From: Metellina segmentata
Lineage: Eukaryota; Arthropoda; Arachnida; Araneae; Tetragnathidae
Direction: 5' to 3'
Assembly (NCBI GenBank): GCA_947359465.1
Contig: OX375877.1
Span: 73,048,698-73,112,697, forward strand
Length of the DNA: 64,000 bases
Part shown: positions 11,405 to 22,296 of the stretch, in pieces
How positions within the stretch are numbered: position 1 is the first letter of the stretch
How the letters are laid out: every line of letters begins with the position of its first letter
Position numbers and translations under genes: made by a program
Notes under the pieces: generated by a model
The model's input: the letters and a program-made list of their open reading frames with translations, nothing else
Databases searched by the model: none
Told to the model about the DNA's origin: nothing

Positions 11405-11979
11405 TACACTGTATGGACAAAAGTATTTGGACACTGCATGTTTCTCAGAAAAAGTGCTTTACTATTGTATTTAGTAACGTGTAGTCCCTTCTTTTGGTTG
11501 TAAAACAGCTGCAACACTTTGAGGCATACTTTCCACAAGTTCTCTGTAAGTCTGGGCAGGAATAGCTCGCCATGCCTCTTGCAAAGCTATGTGAAAGAGA
11601 TTGTTGTGAAGATGTGCGTGCGTGGGGGTGTCGTAATCGTCGCTCCAGTTTGTCCCACAAGTACTCGATGGGATTGAGATCGGGGCTCTGAACAGACCAG
11701 TCTGGCAAATTCACCTCATTTTCAGGAAACCAGTCCAGTACACGTTTTGTTGTATGACATGGAGCTCGATCCTGTTGGAAGAAACAACCAGCATCGCCGT
11801 AGTATTGCCATAGTGTAGGCAAGGACGACTTATCCAGAAAGTCGATGTACTCGCCAGTGTTCATTGTACCAGGTACATGAAGCAACTGTCCGAGTCCTAA
11901 CCAGGAAAACAACCCCACACTAAGATGGACCCTCCTCTGAATTTCTGCACTGTCCGAATACTTTTGTCCATACAGTGTA
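11405..11979 (-). mobile_element. Internally deleted Tc1 element
   Basis: Near-perfect terminal inverted repeats ('tacactgtatggacaaaagt' on the left, the same as reverse complement on the right) delimit only 575 bp. The enclosed minus-strand frame begins in the middle of a Tc1 transposase: FFQQDRAPCH, then [18 protein letters not shown]. The N-terminal DNA-binding part and the first catalytic Asp are deleted. The long ORF covering this region runs outward beyond the TIR into unrelated flank, so its first residues are not transposase. The element is non-autonomous and may once have been mobilised in trans. Confidence 0.9.
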
Positions 11980-13279
11980 CATTTGATTACACGGGGAGAC
12001 AGGCTCGAATAAGATTCATCTACATTCGAAAACCGGAACTTCATCGGAAACAAGTAAACACGATATAGACGATTTGCGAGAGATATCAAGGTGTGATATA
12101 CTGAGGAGTTATTGTATTTTTTCGAATAATCTTGCTGTGGGCCTTACTTCCCCAACACGAATCATGACAAGATGGTCACATCGAAATTTTTTTATTTAAT
12201 TAAAGTAGAAATTTTAAATCTTTATCACTTCATGGCACAAACTAAACAATTAAAGATAGTACATATATATATTTTTTTTATGTTTGCCGATCCGACAAAA
12301 AAGGAGTTTAATTTTGACTGATTAACAAAAAAATAATGATCACCAACCTTTTTCTCCAAAGTGGTTTTTAAAATATCTTTATGAAGTAATTTATTTATAC
12401 TTTGTAATATACAAAAATTATACTCAAAAGTATTTGTGTATACTGGTATTTTTTTAAAGTTATTAGTAAACACCCGCAGTCAAAAGTTAGAAACTAAACC
12501 ATCCATCCTTACTGCAGACCTGCACCATTTGTGAGGCACACCGGTTGCAATATCAACTTTAAATTTGATCGTATGTTTATTATTCTTTTCTGTAGAATAC
12601 GGAAAATGTATGTCTTTTTTCCCCCTGTATTATTCACGAAGCAAACGAAAAAGAATCCAGTAAAGAATCCTATTTTCTTGAATGTATGTGGAGGCTATTG
12701 GCTGCAAGCCAGGTTATCCAATTAAAAATAATTAGACGTGCGACCTTCAGTGTGAGCTTTCAGGTAATCCGCTACTGGTAAAGAAAACATGGGAAAGGAG
12801 GTGGTTTCTCTTTCGACTTTACCTTCACCGGAATGTAAATTTTTCATCGAATGATCTCGAGCTGTGGCGAGACATTTTTCTCATTCGAAATTATGTCCCC
12901 TTGGCTCAAATGATCGTTATAAATCGCGACTTATTTACCCCAATGGCAAACTATTTCTGCTCTAATTAACATGCTACTGGCGTAATTATCTGCCCCCATG
13001 ACACCTTAAGTAGTCCCATGGCGTAGTTAAAATGAATTTTCAATTGGACGTTGGCGCCAGGTGAAATGGTGTCAGCATTCATATAGAATCCAACCTGTTT
13101 TCTAGATAAACTGCAAAAGAGTTGGTTTGCGTTCTCATGTTTTGACGGAACGGACGTATCAATTACGGAGTACCTTGCAGAAAACTGCGAACCTCCACAT
13201 CAGAATTAATAGAGAATTTTATGGTTGTAAACTTAAAAATGAGGGAAGAAAGTTAAAGGTAGTGAGTGACAATGCACTG
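11980..13279. other. Intergenic stretch with one fragment of a dispersed repeat
   Basis: At about 12,340-12,460 the text around 'ctccaaagtggtttttaaaa' and 'actcaaaagtattt' resembles 53,040-53,130 in Sulf1 intron 11. Otherwise nothing recognised. Confidence 0.4.
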
Positions 13280-14440
13280 AAAAAGGTAAATAATTTAGAC
13301 AGATGATAGAATTTAGTAATTGATACAATTAGGAGTCCAATTCACGTTCCAAAGGGGATGGGGACATTGAGGAGGGGTAAGCAATCAGTACCGAAAAGAA
13401 GTGGCGCAATGCATGAGCTGTGGTGATGATTAGGGAGTAAGGTGATAAAGGAAAAAAAAGAGAGATAAATAAAAATAAAAGGTCAGTGTGATGGGTCCAG
13501 GAGATTCCCAGAGGAATCCTTGAGCTCACCACATCGACGTTTTGGACGAGGTGGGAAAGTGTGGAAATTATGGTCCAGATGTGTACGAGGTCTATTGCGT
13601 GATTTCGCAAGGGAAGTGTCATAATGTGGTAAGTTTTGTAAGAGGAGATTAGGAACATTGGGAAGTCTGTTGAAAAATTTTGAAGAAAGAGTTTTGTTGC
13701 ATTCAAAAATTGGTTCAATGTTAAGATCTTTGTGAATAACTTCACGGCGAACATAGTAAGGTGCATTTACCATGTGGAGGAGAGTTGTGTTTTGGAGCGA
13801 TTGAAGGTACTTGATATTGGTTTTGCAAGTGGAGCCCCAAACGGGAGAGGCATATAAAAGGGTGGGTCTAGCAATGGATTTATAGATGATTATTTTATTT
13901 TTTAAGAGGAAGATGGCTGTGGCTTCCAATAAGAGAATGAAGGTTAGATTTAAGTGCAATTGCCTTTTTTCTAATGATTTTAATATGTGGGGTGAAAGTA
14001 AGTTTAGGATCAAGGGTAAGACCAAGATATTTATAGTTTTAACAAAAGGGATAGGATCATTGAAAAATTTTATATTTTGTAATTGGGAAGGAGATTTATT
14101 AGGAAACATTAGCAGAGCGCATTTAGAGGCGTTAATTTTGATTTTCCAGTTGGTAAGCCAGAGCTGGAGTTTATCAACATAGTTTTGAATTTGTTTAATG
14201 AGAAATCTCCTGTTTTGATTTTGGTACATGATAGCTGTATCATCACTATAGATGGCGAGGGAAGTTCTGGGATCAGTAGGAATGTCATTGATGTATGTTA
14301 AAGAGAAGGGGAGAGAGGAGAGAGCCTTGGGGAACACCAGCTTCCTGTCTTAATAAGCCCATATACAATCATGATTAAACGGAGTGGTTCAGAATAGGTG
14401 TTGTCGTAGGATTCTTCCAATAGAAAAAGGTTCAAATATC
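13280..14440 (-). pseudogene. Jockey-like LINE reverse transcriptase fragment
   Basis: The minus-strand frame at 14,337-13,483 encodes TYINDIPTDP, then YSDDTAIM (the RT catalytic box, Y-x-DD), a KINASKC segment, and ARPTLLYASPVWG. These are the order and spacing of the palm and thumb end of Jockey-clade non-LTR reverse transcriptases. Just upstream, the motif normally read GVPQGS is present in another frame, so a frameshift separates it. The 5' part of the element is missing: the sequence stops near 14,440, where an unrelated repeat begins. There is no RNase H domain after the RT. The frame ends SGNLLDPSH with an AT-rich 3' region after it. Confidence 0.85.
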
Positions 14441-14444
14441 TTGT

Positions 14445-15082
14445 ACTAGCCACTGCATGGCTAGCCCGGCGTTGCTCGTTCCACAAACCAACACCACGGG
14501 CAACACCGTGATGTAAGGTTTTAAGCTGGTGTAAAATTTTCCACAGATTTCAAATCCGTTAAAGATATATTCAATTAAAAAATTATTTATTTAAAGAAAA
14601 TCATATTTTTAGGCATAAATCTAAACTGGAATTTTCCTCAGATTTCAAATCCGTTGACATTTTTACTCTATCTTAAACGGTCTAGGCGATGGAAAAATAA
14701 CTTTGACTTTAGTTAAAAGATTTATCGTCTGGCTGGGAAGTCAATCGCGCAAAATTGAAGCGGAAACAAAAAACAATAATTTTCTCCGCGTTTTGCGGGT
14801 GAAAAAAAAAACAATAGCATGGTTCCAAACCCTGACTGCAAGGTCGCATGAGTAGAAAAAGTTCTCCGCTTTTGAAAAACCGATGGAGAATAAAACTATT
14901 AAATTTATTTAAAAATCTTCTAGATTGAATTTTAAAATTCGCCGCGACCCAAAAATTGCAAATAATTTGGACTACCTGTGTGCCAAATCTCATTGCTGTA
15001 AGTGCCATAGAATCGTCAAGATTTTGCGTTCCCAAACAGACAAACAAACAAAGAAACACTTTCTTTTATAATAGTGAGATAG
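14445..15082 (+). repeat. Unnamed interspersed repeat, forward copy
   Basis: Begins 'actagccactgcatggctag' and ends 'cttttataatagtgagat'. The interior has repeated 'gatttcaaatccgttga' words and ends with 'caaacagacaaacaaac' before the terminus. This start/end layout is common in arthropod retroelement-derived repeats, but no ORF is left, so I do not assign a class. It is directly followed by an inverted copy. Confidence 0.75.
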
Positions 15083-16165
15083 ACGTTGAATATATCTTTC
15101 GAAGGTAATATTTCCGACGGTATTTGTTTATATTTGAATGGCATTGACCTGACGAATCTATGGCACTTACAGTAATCAAATTTGGCACACAGATAATCCG
15201 AATTTTTTGCATTTTTTGAGCGAGCTCGAATTTTAAAATTCCATCTAGAACATTTTAAAATTAATTTAATGGCATTAAAAATAATTATTGTTTTCTTTAG
15301 AATGGCAACAGCATAAAGAGATGACAGATTCTAAATTTATTCTTTACGATTCCGTTTGATTTTGCGGAGGAACGATTACAGCCGACGAAAAAGAAGAAAT
15401 AAAGTTTTAATGGAGTTATGGAGTTCTTTTTTCTACCTCCAAAATCGTTAGAGATAGAGTAAAAATTTCAACGAATTTGAAATCTGCGAAAAATTTCACA
15501 TTAGATCGATACCTGAAAATATGATTTTCTTTAAATAAATAATTTTTAAATTGTAACTTTTATATTTTTTCTATACGAATTTGATCTTTGCTGTCGCGAA
15601 ATCAACAGATTCCCATTTCCTGCACTCAAACAATTCCAGCAAAGGAAAGCAAAACAAATAAAATTTTTTTGACTGGCATTGTTTAGTTCTTTTTTTGTAA
15701 AATCGGGATCGTAAAAGACAGATTGAAAATTTCAACGGATTTGAAATCTACGGAAAATTTTACACCAGGATTGATACCTCATACGTTTGATTCTTTTAAT
15801 AAATAATTTTTCACTTAAATATTTATATTTTCGCAAGAGATTGTGACGTTACGCCGATTGGATCTCTTCGCAATTCGAATTAGGACGCATTCGACAACGC
15901 CGTGATGGATGTTATCCAATAGGCTACGAATTCCCATTTAGTTTGCGAAGCAAACCAACAACACGGGAAACGCCGTGATGTCTGTTATCCAATAGGCTAC
16001 AAATTCCCATTTAGTTTGCTTTGCAAATGTGGGTTAGCGAGGGTAGTTCAAAGGGCGAGGTTAAGGTAGGTTAATGGGAATTCGGGGGTTAGCGAGTAGT
16101 GGTCACACCTGACCCCACGAAAAGAACTGTCACAGGCAACGCCGTGCTGGCCACTTAGTAGTAAC
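15083..16165 (-). repeat. Same unnamed repeat, inverted copy (tail-to-tail)
   Basis: Reading on the minus strand, the terminus at about 16,130-16,165 matches the family start ('agcacggcgttgcctgtgac' versus 'agcccggcgttgcccgtg'). The inner end near 15,130 holds the reverse complement of the tail region ('atggcacttacagtaatcaa'). It is longer than the forward copy and includes a duplicated 'gccgtgatg..gttatccaataggctac' block at 15,900-16,010. Confidence 0.75.
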
Positions 16166-16408
16166 AAATATAAACAATATCAAATAGACCATTGCAAGAT
16201 TCAATCGCATTGGAAATATGTCCTAAACTCTGGTATTTTGTAACATCCCACTAGGGTGATATACCTGCCTATCACACACATTGTAATACTTTCTTTCAGC
16301 AAAGTTTCTGAAAATCAAACATCAGTTACGAAATTGAAGGAGACGGAGGGCCTTTAGCCCAGGTGCTTCACAAAACATCTACCCACTATGACTTCATTCG
16401 ATAATTTG

Positions 16409-16424
16409 CCCCCCCCCCCCCCCG
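16409..16424. repeat. Poly-C tract
   Basis: An uninterrupted run of about 16 C residues in otherwise AT-rich DNA. Confidence 0.95.
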
Positions 16425-16574
16425 TTTAAATATATGCTTGATTTGAGTTGTTGAGCTGTATAATATTGCTAGAACTACGTAAAAGAAAACTATCTGCTCT
16501 TATGAAACTCTTCAGCTGTCTGACTACTGAAAGCAATGAGAAATCTGGAAGACAAATCAGAGCACAGAATAGAA

Positions 16575-16690
16575 AATACTAGGGGGCCAGCCCCTGCTCG
16601 CTGGCGCTCGCCAACCCCCGGAGGATTGCTTTGCAATCCTCACTGGTTCGTTGCGCGAACCTATGCTCGCTTCGCTCGCATCAATGAAGA
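16575..16690 (+). repeat. GC-rich start fragment of the unnamed repeat, with serial hairpins
   Basis: Starts 'actagggggccagcccctgc' and includes 'ccaacccccggagg', matching the 'accgggggttagcga' text of other family copies in reverse. Short perfect palindromes follow one another: 'ggattgctttgcaatcc' and 'ggttcgttgcgcgaacc', then the GC-rich 'gctcgcttcgctcgc'. Confidence 0.6.
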
Positions 16691-17189
16691 CAACGACCAT
16701 CTCACGGGTGTAAGAATCATAGCAATTGCGCATGCGTCAATTTATTCCGGTCCGGACTTCTATTGCAACCCTTTCTTTACGAGTGGTTTGTTTGGCGACG
16801 ACGAGGATATTTTCACCCCGCGCCAAACCAAGCATCTGTCCGCTGTCGTTGACATTCTCGAATGGATGAACAGTATAAATAGAAGCGTCTCAATCCTATG
16901 ATAGTACTTTACGCAAGTCCAATTTGATTGGCTAGTTTCACGGGCTTGGCTTCACTTGGATATCTCGCCAATCTGATTGTTGCAGTAACCATTTGATTTT
17001 GAATATGCGCGTTGTTTCGTAGAAATACAATACATACACTAGCGCCTCAGCGTACAGCGTAAGTGTCCGACAAGTTGACTCTGATTTGCTCCTCATTTTC
17101 ATATATATGTTGTATGGTTGTTAGTAGTATTTCCTGCAAACTTATATTAAAGGGTACTTATACTTTAAAGAGCTTCTTTTCGTGAAGCA

Positions 17190-17275
17190 ACGATGGCCTA
17201 ACGGCTAAAGTCACCCACATTCAGATTAGCGTCGGCAGCGGAGGATGACTACCCCACTTCGAACCCAGCTGGCGG
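17190..17275 (+). repeat. tRNA-like sequence (SINE head or tRNA pseudogene)
   Basis: A-box-like 'gatggcctaacggctaaag' and B-box-like 'acttcgaaccc' are separated by an oversized gap and followed by a T5 run. No convincing cloverleaf, so a working tRNA is unlikely. Confidence 0.45.
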
Positions 17276-17619
17276 AAAACTTTTTAGATCCTCCAAATTA
17301 TTTAAAAAAAATTCAAATTTAATTCCTTTTCATTCTAATTTACTTTTCCCAATTTTTAATACCCTTTTTATATTTTTCCAAGCTTCCGTTGATTTTACAT
17401 AAATAATCTAAGAACCACTCCTGAACTCACTACCAACTGATATTTTTCCGCCCCTCTGCCGTCCCCTTTGCTTTAGGATGATTGTGTCGTATCCACCGCT
17501 GGCTTAGGACCATTCTGATGTAACAAAAAGCATACATAAAACACTAACTTATATAATTATTAACTTATATAATAAAAGGATACAATTTTCGGCTCCCACC
17601 TCTACCCACCCATAGCCAT

Positions 17620-17862
17620 GGGTCTGAAAAGAAAAGAAGAAAGCACAAAGGAAGTGATAAATCGCCAACAGAAGAATTCTCATGACTACTGCACATTGTG
17701 ACTAATGTCAGCAATAAAAGAAAATTTAACATAAACTGCCTTGCAGTATCGTGTGAACAAACATTTTCAACACGAACAAAGCTGAGGGAACATGTGACGA
17801 GTGCTCATAATGTAGTATTGGATGTAGAGCAAATGGATATAGAGCACAATTACAAGTTATAA
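17620..17862 (+). pseudogene. Degenerate C2H2 zinc-finger ORF fragment
   Basis: One frame encodes a lysine-rich stretch (GSEKKRRKHKGSDKSPTEEF), a TGA at 17,683-17,685, and then a segment that contains Cys at 17,737, Cys at 17,752, His at 17,791 and His at 17,806. This gives C-x4-C-x12-H-x4-H, with FSTRTKLREH in the finger helix region, which fits a C2H2 finger. It ends at TAA 17,860-17,862, soon after an acidic tail. No start codon in this frame, one internal stop and no neighbouring exon were found. It could be an exon of a split gene, but decay of an element-encoded protein is more likely. Confidence 0.4.
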
Positions 17863-18269
17863 AATAATTTATTTTTCAGAAACTCATAATGTGTGTGTTA
17901 GACATTTAAATAAACTTTTAAATTATGAACTTACACAAATTAACTTTTTTCGTAGAAAGATAGTATAGAATAGATAGTATTTAATACTTATTTACTGATC
18001 GTAAATAAGCCTTACTTATACTAAACTATAAAAATAGGATTCTAAACTGGGCGTACTTATTACTTTAACATCTGACAGCAAACTAAAAAAATCCTCGTAT
18101 TGTAAGCGATAAATTGCCAAATTTGGCATACCTTTCCCCAGAACCAAACATGGAGTTAAAAATTTTCAACTCCATACGCATGCGCAATTGCTATGATTCT
18201 TACACCCGTGAGATGGTCGTTGAAGACATGTGTCCTAGCAGAAGGGATTGTTTACAAAATATAATATTC

Positions 18270-18296
18270 CAAAAAAAAAAAAAAAAAAAAAAAAAC
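18270..18296. repeat. Poly-A tract
   Basis: About 25 consecutive A residues, about 50 bp outside the right arm of the 47-bp inverted repeat. Confidence 0.95.
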
Positions 18297-18336
18297 ATTT
18301 TTTTTTCTCAATCTAAATTTGCTGTTTGCAGAAAAG

Positions 18337-18529
18337 GGTGGAGTGGTCGTTCACGGTAAGAAGGCGATTTGTCGCCAAATTTAGTAACCTTCACCTTTTG
18401 CGTATTTTCTTCACATCTGCCATTTTGTTATGGCAACCCTATCTGCTGTTACGGAATTCGGCCGCCATCTTGATTTGGCGACAAAAATTAGTTGGCGACC
18501 AACGACTTACCGTGAACGACCACTCCACC
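18337..18529. mobile_element. 193-bp MITE with perfect TIRs and 8-bp TSD
   Basis: The first 24 bp ('ggtggagtggtcgttcacgg' and on) are exactly reverse-complemented at the right end. The direct repeat CAGAAAAG flanks it at 18,329-18,336 and 18,530-18,537. An 8-bp TSD fits hAT (or P) superfamilies. The inner sequence continues as an imperfect palindrome. Intact ends suggest recent insertion. Confidence 0.92.
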
Positions 18530-18539
18530 CAGAAAAGAT

Positions 18540-20100
18540 ATATACAGTGCCTCTGAAATCAGAATTCAAATTAAAACTGTGCAAATTTTGACTCGAAATG
18601 TGATCGCTGCTTTGGAAATTGAATACCCAGCATGTTGTTTGTGTGTACATTTCCCCAGCACTCGAGCCACTCACTTTTTCATTGAGTTTGTTGTCTAAAG
18701 TTGAAGTTCAAGCGTATTGTTGAACTACAATTGTTGGCCCTGAAAAGATACCCCGTTTTCTTTGATTTCTATTACAAACTACAACAGCTCGACTGAAATT
18801 AATTTTTTTCAATAAAATTTCATCCGATTACGTTATGAATTCAATTGAGGCGCGAGACTTCGTGATGGTAAACAAATAATCGCACAATGTTGCCAAAACG
18901 CATAACGTCTTTTTTAACGCCACGTAAGAGAATTATATATAGATGAGCGAAAATAGGTTTAACGTCAAAAAATACCGTATCTCCTTTGAAAAAAGGAATG
19001 GGATGAAATCAAAGTATACATTCGGAATCTAACTGTGGTAATATGACTGATAAGTGCTTTTTGCCATGTATTTTATTGGAACCAATAAAAGAACGAAATT
19101 ATGCTATATTTTTATTTCATTTAGATTTATGAATGATGCTATATTTATTTATTATGAATGTACTGAAATAAAATATGAAATGCAGTAAAACGTCATTGCC
19201 ATCAATAGGTATAATCGAGTAAGGAATTTTTGCTTTTGCTGTAAATAGAGGTTGATCACTACCTTAAACAATGCTATTGCGACACAAACGTTGCTTACAG
19301 TGAGTTTGGGAATCATTTACTGCATCCCAGCTGCCGCAAAAAAACAACAAAATAAGAAAAACTTAAGTATTTTTTTCCCCCCGAGACCGCTTTCGACCTT
19401 GACGTGTTAATGGAATGCTCTTTTTATTTTACGATAACGCTAACAATACCTTATTTAATATAATTGCCATCGTATTGTGAAATACATCGTGGTGATGCAA
19501 ATTAAAAATTTCATATCAAGATGAAAAAGGAATCCTATACTCAACGAGTGCTTGACAGTCAGAATTAAAAATACAAAACATTTCCTCAATTTCATTCATT
19601 TCGGTGCAAGATAATAACGAAGATAAGATTTATGAACGAATCGAGTTTGGCAAAAATGAAAAACACTCGTCCTCGTAATGAGCTGATTTTCTTTCTAATC
19701 TTAATCAAAGCAATCTAAATGGATTAAAAATCTTTAAATTTCCTTCATGATATAAGATTGACGTGGACAAAATACAGTAAGGATAAGTTTTCTCAAGACA
19801 TTCAATTGGTACGGTACCTGTTTAACTTCGCTTTGTTTGAGATTGTTTTTCTTTGTATATCTGCATAGCCGTAATTAAATGCTTATTGTTTGAGAAACCA
19901 CTTGACCATGAAAAGTTTCCAAGTGCTTTTCAGCTGAAAGCCTTTAAATGTCATATTATCCCACGCATTGACCTAATGGAACAGACAGAACATGTAGGCG
20001 GAGTCGCTGTAGTAGGATCCCTGAAGGATGTCTCTTGAGCTTACGAATCGACTTGGCCGATTGGCTATTGAATCGGAGACTATTGTGTTTGGTGACGGCG
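18540..20100. other. Intergenic stretch; part resembles 23,500-23,700
   Basis: Around 18,960-19,110 the text ('ctcctttgaa', 'ggtaatatgactgataagtg') is alignable with 23,525-23,640. Otherwise nothing recognised. Confidence 0.4.
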
Positions 20101-20109
20101 GACAATCAC

Positions 20110-20540
20110 TTCAATTATTTTTTGGGGATTCATGCTTTTTCCCATAACCATGTGACACATCTTCAAACCGAGCGACCGGAGCCACTACGGAGCTGCGCGT
20201 ACATACCCTTTCTATTTCATTAGAAGGTCGATTATTCCACGTAGACTTTCTAATGAAATAGTCGGAGCATGTGGACTCTTTGTCGTAAGATCTCAGTAGT
20301 GTGAGTCAGGTGAGCTTGGGAATCAACTTGGTCCGACTGACTATCGTAGCGCAAATGAGTGTTTTCATCAAACTCTACAATGTGTCTTTCATTAGGATTT
20401 GTTTTTTCCCCATAACCACGTGACCTTTTACCGGAGCGACTTTTTTTTTCAAACCGAGCGATCGGGAGAAATAACATGAAGCTACACGCACACCCCGTTT
20501 GTTTTATTAGAAAATCGATGTTATTCCAGTTGCAAGTTTT
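20110..20540 (+). repeat. Direct repeat pair about 280 bp apart, with an inverted repeat
   Basis: 20,125-20,240 and 20,395-20,535 share 'cccataacca.gtgac', 'tcaaaccgagcga.cgg' and 'attagaa..tcga..ttattcca'. A perfect 14-bp inverted repeat ('ctatttcattagaa') lies at 20,212-20,225 and 20,248-20,261. The copies are diverged. Confidence 0.65.
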
Positions 20541-20904
20541 AAACAAAAGGGAATTTTGATGGTAATCTACTTCATACCTGCCGATGTACCACCAATTCCG
20601 ATATATACAGATAACCATAATTAGTGCATTCTTTTGAAGTTCCTAACGATCGTTTTCTTTCGTTACATGAACAGTTCTGAAGCTTGAACCCGTAGGATTT
20701 AAATCCATATAAACTTCCGTTTTAGTGCTTCTCCGTAAGTCCGGCCTCGTATGCGAAATATGAATATATGCGATGTAAAATATGAAATATGGCGGGGACA
20801 AGTATGCAAAATTGTATTCAACTGTAATGCAACGCAATTACATTTAACTGAAGTACCAACTTGGGTAAATTATTAGGGAGAAGTGTAAAATGGACAATTA
20901 CGAG

Positions 20905-21145
20905 GAACAACGGATTAACAACCGGAGGGTTGTGAGTTCGGAACTAGGTCCAACCAAAGACCGTCTTGTGTATGGGTGCTGGAAGTTTAGAGTGGAATGT
21001 CAACTCAGGTGTTGAACTTGTCCTCTGACCGTGGTTAAAAATTACGAGGTGTTGTCCTTGGTTCTTTCCCTTTGGGATTGATCCTGGACCGTCGCCAATA
21101 GCCTATTAGGTTGCTCCAGCGCGACTTTAATTAATTCTTCGTGTT
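20905..21145 (+). repeat. SINE, second family (copy of 8080-8400)
   Basis: Shares 'accggagggttgtgagttcg', 'gtccaaccaaagaccg', 'tgaccgtggttaaaaattac' and the 'gcgacttTaattaattc' tail with the copy at 8080-8400. It is diverged and lacks a clear A-box. Confidence 0.75.
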
Positions 21146-21920
21146 ATTTCTTCCGATTGCTCGGCTGAAGTTCTCTGGTCGAAGGTGAAATGGTTATTGG
21201 AAGAGAGCACGAATTATTTTATCTAATTGCATGGGTGTAATGGAAGTTTCGGCCAGTGCTCTCAATGTAGAAATAGTATAGTTGAATAAACATTTATCAT
21301 ATTTCCAGCAAAATAGTGAACGTTTCTTTTAAATTTTTATTTTTGCTGTAAAACCCCCCGGCTACTTTCGGCCCGTTGTCTAAAGTGGTACTGAGGTTCG
21401 GTGTTTTGAAGCCTTTCATAGCTTTAGAAATACCCCTTTACTTTGCAAATCTTCACCTCTATTTTGCCATTTGATTTTTTTTCATTAGCGCTCTTGTGTC
21501 GATGGTCACGAATAAAGACGTATTTACCCTTGTACATCAATCTGTGAATCTTCTATCACTACCTAGATCCATCGAATCAGTGAGTTACTAGAACAGGATA
21601 ATAGGAACCTGTTAATCATTTCCGTTCTCGTAAGTCATTGGTTCGACGGATCTGAAAACTGATTAAGGATTCCGATTGACGCACAAGTGGAAATGAGTCT
21701 TAAGACAGTCTGGCCAACACTTGTTTTTTCGTGCTTAAGTTACAGGCTTGTTGCTTTGAATTGTGGCTTCGTATCTCAAACAATAGCGCCCTGAACCTCT
21801 TGATTACTTTCTTTTCATTAAAAATATTACAAAATCTTTGTATATCGTTTTTATCTTGTATTATTTTTTTAGAATTTTTCTCAAAAAGTAGGTATTCTAG
21901 TTCTTTTAACAGCATCTAAG
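21146..21920. other. Intergenic stretch, nothing recognised
   Basis: Two overlapping short ORFs on opposite strands near 21,700-21,919 show no family motif. Confidence 0.5.
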
Positions 21921-21922
21921 GC

Positions 21923-22296
21923 AGGGATGCACAGATCGCGGTCCCCAAGCCACATGCGGCCCTCCGTTGATTTGCTTACGGCCCGTCTCAGTGTGTTAGT
22001 TTAACTTTAAGAAGTCACACGATAGGTAATTTTTAAAAATTGCGCACGCGCACAACAAAATGGTGGTGCCAGGCGAGGCATTTTTACGGCATATATATCT
22101 GAGAACAAACTTTTTAATCATGAATATTAACAAATAAAAAAAAAAATAGGAACAGCATGACGAATGAAAATTTAGAATTCATTTTACGCTTGACTACTAC
22201 AAAAATCAAACCAAATATTAAAACAATTTGGGTCTCTCCCATAAGTCACAGTGAATCTATGTGGGTCTTGGTCTTAACAAGTCTGCATTCCTGGTG
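21923..22296. mobile_element. Probable hAT-type MITE
   Basis: The left end 'cagggatgcacag' pairs with the right end 'gtctgcattcctg' read in reverse ('caggaatgcagac'). The left text goes on to 'cacatgcggccctccgttg', a style shared with the hAT MITE at 29,014. The flanks 'tctaagg' and 'tgtaagg' are only an approximate TSD. No transposase inside. Confidence 0.5.

Larger units (their letters stand above)
16691..18222. mobile_element. 1.5-kb unit bounded by a perfect 47-bp inverted repeat
   Basis: Positions 16,691-16,737 and 18,176-18,222 are exact reverse complements (inner end 'gcaattgcgcatgcgt'). The interior holds a TATAAATAG word at 16,874, a tRNA-like stretch (17,190-17,275) and a degenerate C2H2 zinc-finger frame (17,620-17,862). 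No target-site duplication is evident outside the arms, so it is uncertain whether the arms are true element ends. Confidence 0.55.

Noticed and set aside
11980..12089. N-terminal part of the 214-codon minus-strand ORF as transposase
   Set aside because: It lies outside the terminal inverted repeat and has no transposase similarity.
13886..14182. A 98-codon + strand ORF
   Set aside because: It is antisense to the LINE reverse transcriptase frame.
14445..15082. Naming the repeat as a Penelope-like or RTE element
   Set aside because: Only the terminal style is reminiscent; no coding sequence or ribozyme motif could be seen to decide the class.
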